Shown here piece after piece: positions 26,041 to 34,497 of a stretch of DNA of 47,441 nucleotides (the first letter of the stretch is position 1; each line of letters opens with the position of its first letter). The position numbers and the translations under genes were made by a program. The notes beneath the pieces were generated by a model that saw only the letters and a program-made list of their open reading frames with translations, made no database searches and was not told the origin of the DNA. This DNA is from JAKJEP01 sp964580995 (GTDB lineage Bacteria; Planctomycetota; Phycisphaerae; Sedimentisphaerales; SM23-30): contig CAZOMV010000040.1 in the NCBI GenBank assembly GCA_964580995.1, positions 1 to 47,441 on the forward strand, in the 5' to 3' direction.

Positions 26041-27600
26041 TTACGGCATCGGCATCGGCATATCCATGATGTGCCACATGCCCATCATGCCGATGTCCTC
26101 GTGTTCCAGGATGTGGCAGTGAAACATCGTCATACCTGGATAGTCCTTGATGGGAATCAGCAACGTCACACTGCCCATTTTCGGAACCAATACGGTGTCT
26201 TTCCAGGCAGGCGTACCTGTCATCGTGGCGGTGTAGCCGGCATCACCGCCGGAGATGGCAAGAACCATGCCTGGATTGACATGTTGATGGAACGGATGAT
26301 CCATCCCGCTGTTGTTGACGATGGTCCAGATTTCCCAGGTTTCCAGATCGGACATGATCTCAAAGGGATTCACATCGAAATCCTGGCCGTTGATATAGCC
26401 GCTGCCCTGGCCCATACTCAGCGTCAAGGTGCGGCGGGCGGCGATGGGCAGTAGATCGGGATTTACCCGCTGGGCGTAGGGATTGATACTGGCCGGCGGG
26501 TTCTGTACCGGGGACTGTTTGCCCTTGTAGGTTACGGTCATCAGGGTAATCATGTCCCCACCCATCATACCCATCCGGGAATAAGGCAGGGCCCGCAGAC
26601 GATAATTTCCCGACGATCGGGTGCCTTTGACCAGAACATCCACCCGCTCGCCGGGTGATAATAACAGTTCCGACTTGGTGTAAGGCTTGTCTAGCAGCCC
26701 CCCGTCGGTCCCGATCAGGCTGAAGGTATGGTTCTCAACTGCTAGGCGGTAAAACCGGGCGTTGCTGGCGTTGAGAATCCGCCAACGCTGCACCTGCCCG
26801 GTCTTCAGATACAGCCGCGGATTGACCTTTCCGTTGACCATGATGACATTGCCTTCCTTGCCGTGCATATAATCCATCATCATGCTGTGCGGGGCTGGGA
26901 CGCTGCCGCTTAAGGTAATATCCTTAAGGACCAGGATATGCGTTTCATAGGGGGCCAGCAGGCTGTTCTCATCTTCCACGATCAGCGCGCCGACCAGGCC
27001 GGCCCAGTACTGTTCCGCGGAAACGCCGTGCTTGTGCGGATGATACAGGTTAAACGTGCCCGGCTCCTGCATACTCAGGTCATATTCATGATCGTATGTA
27101 GCGCCCGGCATCAGATCATACATGACAAAATCAGCTGGTGCTTCCGGTGAAACATGCCAGCCGTGCGTGTGCAGGTTGGTGATATTCCGCTGGTAGCCCA
27201 GCAAATTCGTTTCCTCGGTATAAGGCAGGGAATTGGTCAGATGGATGCGTACCATATCGCCGGCATGGGCACGAATCGTGGGTCCCGGGTAACAGCCGTT
27301 ATAGGTCATCAGGTTCGCCATCGTCCCGTTCACGTTGATCGAAGCGATACGAGCCGCCAGATTGATTTCCACGATACCGGGTTCCGTGCTGGCATTGACT
27401 GCCGTTGCCGGGTCGGCAAACAAGGCGCCTATCGGCGGATCGATCACCGTCCCGCCGCCGCTCCCGCCACCTCCACCGCCGCAGCCCCCCCCACCACAAC
27501 CTCCGCCGCCCATACCCCCGCCACCCATCTGTGCCCATACCGGTGTCATTCCCAATAATAAGGCTACCATAATCATAATGATCAATTTCCGAGGGTCCAT
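26041..27600 (-). CDS. Exported multicopper oxidase with Gly/Cys-rich N-terminus
   Basis: 519 residues. ATG 27600 follows AAAGGAG. Signal peptide 1-23, then a glycine tract with two Cys (about 25-50). Three cupredoxin domains follow. Copper ligands are complete: HTHGWH (144-149), YHPHKHG (186-192), HPFHQH (near 424) and HCHILEHEDIGMM (about 494-506), giving T1, T2 and T3 sites. Met-rich patches occur near the middle (HSMMMDYMHG, SRMGMMGGDM) and at the C-terminus (IMDMPMPMP), as in CueO/CopA-like cuprous oxidases. Likely oxidises Cu(I), Fe(II) or phenols in the periplasm, and needs oxygen. Shares a conserved upstream element with the DUF2202 gene. Confidence 0.9.
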   Translation of the reverse strand: MDPRKLIIMIMVALLLGMTPVWAQMGGGGMGGGGCGGGGCGGGGGGSGGGTVIDPPIGALFADPATAVNASTEPGIVEINLAARIASINVNGTMANLMTYNGCYPGPTIRAHAGDMVRIHLTNSLPYTEETNLLGYQRNITNLHTHGWHVSPEAPADFVMYDLMPGATYDHEYDLSMQEPGTFNLYHPHKHGVSAEQYWAGLVGALIVEDENSLLAPYETHILVLKDITLSGSVPAPHSMMMDYMHGKEGNVIMVNGKVNPRLYLKTGQVQRWRILNASNARFYRLAVENHTFSLIGTDGGLLDKPYTKSELLLSPGERVDVLVKGTRSSGNYRLRALPYSRMGMMGGDMITLMTVTYKGKQSPVQNPPASINPYAQRVNPDLLPIAARRTLTLSMGQGSGYINGQDFDVNPFEIMSDLETWEIWTIVNNSGMDHPFHQHVNPGMVLAISGGDAGYTATMTGTPAWKDTVLVPKMGSVTLLIPIKDYPGMTMFHCHILEHEDIGMMGMWHIMDMPMPMP

Positions 27601-27633
27601 AAATTTCTCCTTTCAATGAGAATAGCGAAACAA

Positions 27634-27721
27634 AGTGAAATAATAACGTTCATTTCATTGCCGTTACTCACAGGCTATCCCGTCACCGGCCAAAATCCAT
27701 AAGGAAAACTTGTAAAGGAAG
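27634..27721 (-). promoter_or_regulatory. Conserved upstream element of the oxidase gene (copy A)
   Basis: About 85 bases here align with 28383-28470. The best conserved core, in gene sense, is CTTCCTTTACAAGTTTTCC followed by TTATGG, at 27697-27721, about 97-121 bases before the oxidase start. Further matches (TTCATTTCAT-like block) lie nearer the start. The same spacing in both genes suggests a shared promoter or activator site; the regulator is unknown. Confidence 0.5.
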
Positions 27722-27812
27722 GGTGTAAATTGCTTAGACGCTTTTGCCATTCCAAAGAAGACCTTTCGCACCCCACGGCTGCACCTCAAAACCCATTTCT
27801 CTTGTCATCCGT

Positions 27813-28358
27813 TTATTTCGCTAAAGTGGCCAGGGTTTTGGTAAGGGCCTCCAGATGTTTGTTGGAACCTGCCAACAGATTTGCCAGGATCCGCTTGACA
27901 TCCAGCCGCGCGGCATCGGCCAGCATTTCGTCAATGTCGCTGATGCCCATCTCTTCCACAATCACACCTGTCTCCAAAGCCTCTTTTAACGAAACAGAAC
28001 CCTGGTTTGTCAACAGGGTGTATAGTTCTGCTAATTCCGGATTCGTGAAGGCCCCCGGTGTGTTGCTGACCACTGGATCCTCCAATCCATACTTGGCGAT
28101 CAGAATCTTGACGGCATCCATGTGTTTTTGTTCGGCAACACAGAGGCTGGCAAAGACCTTTGACTTATGCCGGACAAACATGGCAAAATAGACATCCCGT
28201 GCCAGCTTTTCTTCTTCCCGCAGGTAAATAAGATCCGCGGCGGTTTTTTCACTTAGAGCCAGTGTAACATTTCCGCCTTCCGTCAGTTGTGCCCACAACG
28301 GCGCCGCTGCCAATAACAGAATACTCATACCCCAAAGAATCCATTTCTGCGGGGTCAT
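27813..28358 (-). CDS. DUF2202-type ferritin-like exported protein
   Basis: 181 residues. ATG 28358 (MTPQKWILWG) has AAAAGGAG 6 bases upstream; the in-frame codon at 28397 has none. Signal peptide 1-24. Residues about 30-180 are helical: LREEEKLARDVYFAMF, EQKHMDAVKILIAKYG, LKEALETGVIVEEMGISDID and GSNKHLEALTK, the E...E/H, E...E/H pattern of DUF2202 in the ferritin-like clan, a probable diiron site. Exported, in line with extracytoplasmic metal handling, and immediately upstream of the oxidase. Confidence 0.88.
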   Translation of the reverse strand: MTPQKWILWGMSILLLAAAPLWAQLTEGGNVTLALSEKTAADLIYLREEEKLARDVYFAMFVRHKSKVFASLCVAEQKHMDAVKILIAKYGLEDPVVSNTPGAFTNPELAELYTLLTNQGSVSLKEALETGVIVEEMGISDIDEMLADAARLDVKRILANLLAGSNKHLEALTKTLATLAK

Positions 28359-28382
28359 ATATGTCTCCTTTTCTTTTATAGA

Positions 28383-28470
28383 GTGAAAACAGGACATTCA
28401 TTTCATCACGCATATTTACACGGTATCTCTGCCGCTCGGTAATACCCATAAGGAAAACTCGTAGAGGAAG
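28383..28470 (-). promoter_or_regulatory. Conserved upstream element of the DUF2202 gene (copy B)
   Basis: In gene sense the core reads CTTCCTCTACGAGTTTTCC followed by TTATGG at 28446-28470, about 88-112 bases before the start at 28358. It matches copy A at most positions, and the flanking CATTCATTTCAT block is shared too. Probably a common promoter or activator site. Confidence 0.5.
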
Positions 28471-28822
28471 TCAGTCATTTGATTAGTTTTCGCTGGCCAT
28501 GGTAAAAAAAACCTCTGCCTTGGGCGGTCCGAAGATAGAATGTCTCGGGGATGCCCGATGGCATTTACCATTTGCCTGCTGCGATCAAGAATTTTATCCA
28601 CGAACGGAAAGATTTACCGAAGATAGATTCCGCCAGGAACGCAATTGGTAAAATTAGGTCACCCATCACGTCGGCAACCTATGCACTTCGATAACTTAGA
28701 GGAGTCATTTTGAATGGAAAGAAGGCTCTAAGTAATAACGAAGAGGTGTTTAGGAGTTTTCCCTATTGGCTTTGGAGAAGGATCAGAGATATTGTCAGAT
28801 TAGTTAACTTCAAATTTTTCAT

Positions 28823-28856
28823 GGCACATTCCATTAGGAAACATGTAAGAAGATGG
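28823..28856 (-). promoter_or_regulatory. Degenerate third copy of the element core
   Basis: On the minus strand the segment contains CTTCTTACATGTTTCCTAATG then GAATGTGCC, close to copy A (TTACAAGTTTTCCTTATG...TTGGCC). It lies between the divergent genes, 466 bases from the nearest minus-strand start, so its target is unclear; it may be a decayed copy. Confidence 0.3.
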
Positions 28857-29141
28857 AGCATGTTCAAAATATGAGATGCAAGTACCTTTTCAAGATCCTC
28901 CCTTCTGTGTTTTCGAAAAAAGAACAGGTTTTCAAGAATAATCGATTAGATAAAAGAAAGGAAGGGGCCTTTCGCAGGCGTTGCCAGGAAAGGGATTTCG
29001 CTCATCCCCAGGCGACGTGAAAAACCAATGAGCATGGAGGTAAGGTATATGTGATGACCAGAACAGGAAGATTCGTAGTTTTTCGTGAAATGGAATTATT
29101 TTTTGAATAGATGGCACTGAATGCCAGTAAGGAGTCAAATC

Positions 29142-32100
29142 ATGAAGAAATGTACATTTAGGTTTCGAATGTATCTAGTAATTGCTGTCGCCGCGTTGTT
29201 TTTAATCAGCCCGGCGATGGCCCAAATGGATCCTGGCGGGATCCCCCATTATTTTGGCCCGTATCCCAACTGGGCCTATAGCCCGATGCCGATCGGCCCT
29301 GTGGCCTCTATCACGCTTGATGCGGTAGGCAGCGGCTATACCGCTCCTGTGGTTACCATCACGGATGTATATGGCGCAGGTATTGGGGCTACTGCTTCGG
29401 TAACCTTCGATCCGGTATCCGGGGCGATTACTAGTATCGTTTTCGATCCGCTGCTTAACGGAGGTACTGGTTATACCGCTCCGGTGGTCACGATCACCGA
29501 TCCCACGGGAGGCGGCGCCGCCGCTACAGCAATCATAGGCGGCACGCTCACCGGTGGAATTCGGAAATTCGTTGACTCGCTGCCGCTGCTGGGACCGACC
29601 GGGGCCAACACCCTCGGACAGTACCTACCTGTTGCGGTGGCGGATCCGGACGCCTTTCCGGGTTCTGATTATTACGAGATCGCCGTTGTCGAGTTTGAGG
29701 AACAAATGCATACCGACCTGCTACCCACCCGGCACCGCGGCTATGTGCAGTTATCGACAACCGCTATCCCGGGGCTTCAATTTCCCCTGACGTATATCGA
29801 CGGCACTCCGATTTACAAGGCTGACGGTGTAACACAATACACGGCCGTGGATAAGCCTCATTTTCTGGGACCTATTATTGTCTCCACGCGCGATGTGCCG
29901 GTTCGCGTCAAGTTCACTAACCTGCTTCCCACCGGTGTCGCCGGTGACCTTTTTATCCCGGTGGATACCACCGTCATGGGCTCGGGAATGGGTCCCCTCG
30001 ATATGCCGGGGATGCCCGGGATGAAGGAATATTATACCCAGAACCGCGCTGAAGTCCATCTGCACGGTAATAACACGGTTTGGATCAGCGATGGAACACC
30101 GCATCAGTGGATTACACCCGCCGGGGAAATGACCTCGTATCCCAAAGGCGTCAGCGTGGTGAATGTTCCCGACATGCCTGATCCCGGTGACGGATCCTTG
30201 ACCTTATTTTATACCAATACCCACTGCGCCCGTCTGATGTTCTACCATGACCATTCCTACGGGATTACCCGGCTGAACGTCTATGCCGGTGAGGCGGCGG
30301 GTTACCTGGTTACTGACCAGGTCGAAGCGGACCTGATCAACGGCACCAACAATTCCGGTGTCAATCCCGGCCTGTTGCAGGTCCTGCCGGATATCGGAAT
30401 TCCCCTGGTCATCCAGGACCGGACATTCGTGGACGCCACCACCATCGCCACGCAGGACCCAACCTGGAACTGGGGAACTGGACTTCGGGATCCCGTCACT
30501 GGCAAAATTACCGCGGCAGTTACCGGCGACCTGTGGTATCCCCATGTGTACATGCCCGCTCAGAATCCCTGGGATCTCAGCGGCATGAACCCCTATGGCC
30601 GATGGATGTATGGCCCCTGGTTCTGGCCGCCGACCAATAACATTACCTATATGCCGATTGCGAATCCTTACTGCAATTTGCTCGATCCCACTACTTGGGC
30701 GCAGGAACCGCCTGAGATGCCCGCCACACCCAATCCCTCCATGCCGGGTGAGGCCTTCATGGATACTGCGGTTGTCAATGGTACGGCTTATCCTTATCTG
30801 GACGTGGAACCCAAAGCCTATCGTTTCCGCATCCTCAATGCCGCCAATGATCGGTTCTTCAACTTGCAGCTTTATGTTGCCGATCCCGCCGTTATTACTG
30901 CGGACGGCAGAACCAATACGGAAGTCAGGATGGTCCCGGCATCCGTATGCATGCCCTTGCCAGCGAATTGGCCAACAGACGGCCGCGATGGGGGCGTGCC
31001 GGATCCTACGACGGTAGGTCCCTCCTTTATCCAGATCGCGACGGAAGGCGGCTGGCTACCCAAACCGGTGGTAATACGCAATCAGCCGGTCACCTGGAAC
31101 ATGGATCCGACCAATTTCAATTTCGGCAACGTTCTTGACCATTCTCTGGTTTTGGGCACGGCGGAACGGGCGGATGTCATCATTGATTTCTCCGCCTATC
31201 CCGGTCAGACTATAATTCTTTACAACGATGCGCCCGCGGCCTACCCGGCGCGAGTTGCCCAGTATGACTACTACACCGGCAGTCTCGATCTGACCAGCAC
31301 CGGTGGTGCACCGGTCATTCAGGCAGGGTATGGTCCTAATACCCGCACCATCATGCAGTTCCGGATTGGTACCACGGTAACCACACCAACGACTGACGTC
31401 ACTCTGGCCAATCTCCAGGCCGTGTTTGCCAAGACGGCAACCAAGCGGGGTGTCTTTGAGGTAACTCAGGACCCCGTGATTATACCGCAGGCTGCTTATA
31501 ACTCCGCTTACAATCCCACCACCAGTTTTCCGAGCGCTCCGGTACAGGCCTTTGTTCAGCTCGGCGACTTCACCAAGACCTTTACCCCGATCGGCGCTGC
31601 CGCACCAGTGAATGTACGCATCGAACCAAAGGCGTCGCATGATGAGATGGGTGGTGTTTACGACACCGACTATGGACGGATGAGCGGGATGCTGGGATTG
31701 GAGTTGCCGATCCCTGGATCCACCGTCCAGTTGTTTATGGCTTACGGTTATGCCAACCCGCCCGTGGAAATCATCAAAGGCTCTGTAGCCGGCACTCAGA
31801 TAGGATCGCTGGGCGACGGGACCCAGATCTGGAAGATCACCCACAACGGCGTGGATACCCATACCATCCATACCCACCTATTCAACGCGCAGCTTGTCAA
31901 CCGCGTGGCCTGGGATGGGAAGATGATCCCGCCCGACGACAATGAATTGGGCTGGAAAGAGACGTTCCGGGTGAATCCGCTGGAGCATACGATCATCGCG
32001 CTGCGACCTGTGGTTCCCTCTTTTGCTCAGGTCCCATTCCAAGTCCCCAACAGCATCCGTTTGATCGACCCGACGGTGCCCGAGGGCGCCATGCTCATAC

Positions 32101-32891
32101 CGCCGCCGCCCGCCGGATTCCATGATCCCCAGGGAAATCCGGTTAACGTCGTTCCGAATCATTATGTCAATTTCGGCTGGGAGTACGTCTATCACTGCCA
32201 CCTCCTGGCTCACGAAGAGATGGATATGATGCATGCGATGTGCTTTGCGGTGACGCCGGATGCACCGAGTAATCTAACCGCCTCGATTGTGCTGTCCGGG
32301 AATAAAGCGGATACTATTTTGAATTGGACGGCAAACTCCGCGAATGCGACCGGCTTTACGGTCCAGAGGGCCAACAATGTCAGCTTTACAAGAGGATTGG
32401 TAACCGTCAATGTTCCCGGAAACGTGACGACATACACCGATCATTTCCACAACGCCAAGGACACCTATTACTACAGAGTGTTTGCTACGAATACGGTGGG
32501 TGATACGATGGTGTACCCTGCTCCATCAATCGGCTTCCCCAACACGACCCTCAATTCAGGATACTCCAATATCGTGACCTATCCCGCCAATGCTCCTCTG
32601 ACCCCCCCGGCGGCGCCCGCCACCCTGACGGCCACGGCCGTGAGGCAGGGCAACAACGTCAGGGTCACACTGGTCTGGCCGGATGTTGCCGGTGAAACTG
32701 GATACACAATCCAGAGAGCTACCAATGCTAACTTTACCAACCCGATCATCAGCAATATCGGAGCTAACGTGACCACCGTAACGCAGACAGTTAACCGTCT
32801 TACGAGCTATTATTACCGGATTCAGGCCTTCAACAGCGCAGATCCCTCAGCTTGGACGAATGCTACCCCATTGCCCATTACTACACCGTAA
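29142..32891 (+). CDS. Very large multicopper oxidase with two fibronectin-III domains
   Basis: 1249 residues, about twice the usual laccase length. ATG 29142 has AAGGAG 7 bases upstream. Signal peptide 1-28. Residues about 50-150 hold two copies of a GSGYTAPVVTITD repeat. The oxidase core has HLHGNN (His306), YHDHS (His369), HTIHTHLFN (His907 region) and HCHLLAHEEMDMM (His1018-Cys1019), so all four copper clusters are present, with long inserts between domains. Residues about 1037-1240 are two fibronectin-III domains. Secreted or surface-bound; inserts and size recall bacterial metal (Mn/Fe) oxidases, but the substrate is not known. No neighbour in its strand unit. Confidence 0.9.
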   Translation: MKKCTFRFRMYLVIAVAALFLISPAMAQMDPGGIPHYFGPYPNWAYSPMPIGPVASITLDAVGSGYTAPVVTITDVYGAGIGATASVTFDPVSGAITSIVFDPLLNGGTGYTAPVVTITDPTGGGAAATAIIGGTLTGGIRKFVDSLPLLGPTGANTLGQYLPVAVADPDAFPGSDYYEIAVVEFEEQMHTDLLPTRHRGYVQLSTTAIPGLQFPLTYIDGTPIYKADGVTQYTAVDKPHFLGPIIVSTRDVPVRVKFTNLLPTGVAGDLFIPVDTTVMGSGMGPLDMPGMPGMKEYYTQNRAEVHLHGNNTVWISDGTPHQWITPAGEMTSYPKGVSVVNVPDMPDPGDGSLTLFYTNTHCARLMFYHDHSYGITRLNVYAGEAAGYLVTDQVEADLINGTNNSGVNPGLLQVLPDIGIPLVIQDRTFVDATTIATQDPTWNWGTGLRDPVTGKITAAVTGDLWYPHVYMPAQNPWDLSGMNPYGRWMYGPWFWPPTNNITYMPIANPYCNLLDPTTWAQEPPEMPATPNPSMPGEAFMDTAVVNGTAYPYLDVEPKAYRFRILNAANDRFFNLQLYVADPAVITADGRTNTEVRMVPASVCMPLPANWPTDGRDGGVPDPTTVGPSFIQIATEGGWLPKPVVIRNQPVTWNMDPTNFNFGNVLDHSLVLGTAERADVIIDFSAYPGQTIILYNDAPAAYPARVAQYDYYTGSLDLTSTGGAPVIQAGYGPNTRTIMQFRIGTTVTTPTTDVTLANLQAVFAKTATKRGVFEVTQDPVIIPQAAYNSAYNPTTSFPSAPVQAFVQLGDFTKTFTPIGAAAPVNVRIEPKASHDEMGGVYDTDYGRMSGMLGLELPIPGSTVQLFMAYGYANPPVEIIKGSVAGTQIGSLGDGTQIWKITHNGVDTHTIHTHLFNAQLVNRVAWDGKMIPPDDNELGWKETFRVNPLEHTIIALRPVVPSFAQVPFQVPNSIRLIDPTVPEGAMLIPPPPAGFHDPQGNPVNVVPNHYVNFGWEYVYHCHLLAHEEMDMMHAMCFAVTPDAPSNLTASIVLSGNKADTILNWTANSANATGFTVQRANNVSFTRGLVTVNVPGNVTTYTDHFHNAKDTYYYRVFATNTVGDTMVYPAPSIGFPNTTLNSGYSNIVTYPANAPLTPPAAPATLTATAVRQGNNVRVTLVWPDVAGETGYTIQRATNANFTNPIISNIGANVTTVTQTVNRLTSYYYRIQAFNSADPSAWTNATPLPITTP

Positions 32892-32922
32892 GGTTGGTAA
32901 TTGGATGGGAAGTATTTGGGTT

Positions 32923-32949
32923 GGGGAGGGAGAGTTTTTCTCCCTCCCC
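32923..32949 (+). terminator. Strong hairpin after the large oxidase
   Basis: GGGGAGGGAGA (32923-32933) pairs perfectly with TCTCCCTCCCC (32939-32949) around a five-base loop, 31 bases past the stop. The tail ATTAAAATTAG is only weakly T-rich, but position and stability fit a transcript end. Confidence 0.65.
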
Positions 32950-33019
32950 ATTAAAATTAGTAAAAAACGAGTATCTTTATTTTTAGAATTGGAGTACTTT
33001 TTTATCGGAGGTGGTTTTT

Positions 33020-33799
33020 ATGAAAAAACTGTATTGTCTTGTTCTGCTGGCAATATTATCGGGTCAGGCCCCAGCCGGCAATGTGGTGTTCACGCAACCC
33101 CATAACCTGAGCAGCACGTTGTATCAATCATCGGGGAACGGGTCGCTCTGGGACCGGTTTGTCTGGGATGATTTTACCCTGAGTTCCACTCAGACAATCA
33201 GCGCAGTTGTCTGGCGTGGGGGATATATCTACGGAACCGCCGATCCGTTTGGCCCAGTACTGGATTTTAGCATTTCTTTTTGGCCCGACAAGCTGGGGAC
33301 GCCTGATCTCCTTTCCGGTCCCTTCGTGACCTATGCTTACGGCACGGGTATCGGTACTGCCGGGGAGATGCAAATCGGGACGTTCGGGGGGATGATCATG
33401 TATGATTATTATTGGGCACTGCCGGCGCCTTTGGCGTTAACAGTGGGAACCAAATACTGGATAAGGATTGAGGCGTCCCAGGCCGGCATTCCCGACTGGG
33501 GCCTGGCGGCAGGATTAAATGGAGACGGCCTGCGCTTTGAAAACTTTTCCGAAACGTCATACAATATCTTTGCCGGTGACACCGCCTTCTCCCTGATCGC
33601 TGAAATTCCCGATGTGAATAGCGATGGCATCGTAAACTTCGTAGATTATTTGATTTTGAGCTGGTTTTGGCTGGACAATACCTGCGGGATTGACAATAAT
33701 TGGTGCTCTTCCTGTGATTTTGATCAAAGCGGTGTGGTGGATATCCTGGATTTAAGCCGGCTCGCCGAACACTGGCTACTCATCGCCCCCGTTTATTAG
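33020..33799 (+). CDS. Secreted dockerin-type protein
   Basis: 259 residues. ATG 33020 (MKKLYCLVLL) follows GGAGGTGG; the frame opens three codons earlier. Signal peptide 1-19. Residues about 25-195 form a beta-rich domain (VWDDFTLSSTQTISAVVWRG, TKYWIRIEASQ) with a lectin-like look, but no firm family. Residues about 200-255 are a dockerin-like pair: DVNSDGIVNFVDYLILSWFW and DFDQSGVVDILDLSRLAEHW. A Cys-rich link (CGIDNNWCSSC) joins the two calcium loops. Converges with the signalling operon. Confidence 0.8.
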   Translation: MKKLYCLVLLAILSGQAPAGNVVFTQPHNLSSTLYQSSGNGSLWDRFVWDDFTLSSTQTISAVVWRGGYIYGTADPFGPVLDFSISFWPDKLGTPDLLSGPFVTYAYGTGIGTAGEMQIGTFGGMIMYDYYWALPAPLALTVGTKYWIRIEASQAGIPDWGLAAGLNGDGLRFENFSETSYNIFAGDTAFSLIAEIPDVNSDGIVNFVDYLILSWFWLDNTCGIDNNWCSSCDFDQSGVVDILDLSRLAEHWLLIAPVY

Positions 33800-33836
33800 C
33801 AGAGGACGAATGAGCGGCAGATTACCCTAAATAAAC

Positions 33837-34484
33837 TCAGGGTTCCGGCGCTGTCAGGCCTTCCTGAATGGCATATTTGGTCAACTGGGCGATATTGTCG
33901 ATATTCAGTTTTTCCATGATATTGGTGCGATGGGCTTCCACTGTCTTGGGACTGATCCCCAGCCGCTGGCCGGCTTGCTTGGTAGTATGACCCTCCACCA
34001 ATAGCTGCAAGACTTCCCGCTCCCGGGCCGACAAGATCGAAAAGGCGGACTCTTTATCCGGTTTGGTTAGATAGTCTTTGATGATCGTATCCCCGATCGA
34101 GGGGCTGATGTAAGTTTTGCCGCTTACCACAATCCGAATCGCCTCCACCAGTTCATCAAAGGGGCAATCTTTCAATAGATAGCCACAGGCTCCTGCTTTG
34201 AACATCTCCCGGACATATTTGTCACTGGAATGCATGGAAAGACCGATCACCTTGACTTTCGGATGCTCAACGGTAATTCGGCGGGTCGCTTCGATCCCGT
34301 TCAGCCCGGGCATGGAAATATCCATCACTACCACATCCGGCGACAACTCTCCGGCCAGCTTCACCAGAGACAGGCCGTCCTGGGCCTGACCGACCACTTC
34401 CATCCCCTTTTCCTGTTGAAAAGCCCGGCTTAAACCGTGGCGCACAATGGCATGATCATCTGCTAATACTACTTTAATATTCAT
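33837..34484 (-). CDS. NarL/FixJ-type response regulator
   Basis: 215 residues. Receiver domain 1-125 with acidic pair Asp9-Asp10, phospho-acceptor Asp55 (VVVMDISMPG) and Lys in YLLKDCPF. LuxR-type helix-turn-helix 150-210 (LSAREREVLQLLVEGHTTKQ, KTVEAHRTNIMEKL). It is the output DNA-binding protein of the operon and the last of five genes, 13 bases after the receiver-PAS-kinase; the NarX-type HisKA_3 kinase next to it is its natural partner. Its targets are unknown. Confidence 0.93.
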   Translation of the reverse strand: MNIKVVLADDHAIVRHGLSRAFQQEKGMEVVGQAQDGLSLVKLAGELSPDVVVMDISMPGLNGIEATRRITVEHPKVKVIGLSMHSSDKYVREMFKAGACGYLLKDCPFDELVEAIRIVVSGKTYISPSIGDTIIKDYLTKPDKESAFSILSAREREVLQLLVEGHTTKQAGQRLGISPKTVEAHRTNIMEKLNIDNIAQLTKYAIQEGLTAPEP

Positions 34485-34497
34485 GATTGCCTTTCTG

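Larger units (their letters stand above)
28359..29120. other. Divergent intergenic region of the metal/redox block
   Basis: 780 bases between the divergent DUF2202 gene and the large oxidase. It holds copy B of the conserved element (28383-28470) and a third, weaker, similar core at 28823-28856. A 50-codon frame at 28499-28651 (MVKKTSALGGPKIECLGDA...) is open without a ribosome site or family. No other gene was seen. Confidence 0.4.

Noticed and set aside
27335..27619. Proline-rich plus-strand frame
   Set aside because: It is the antisense of the oxidase glycine tract.
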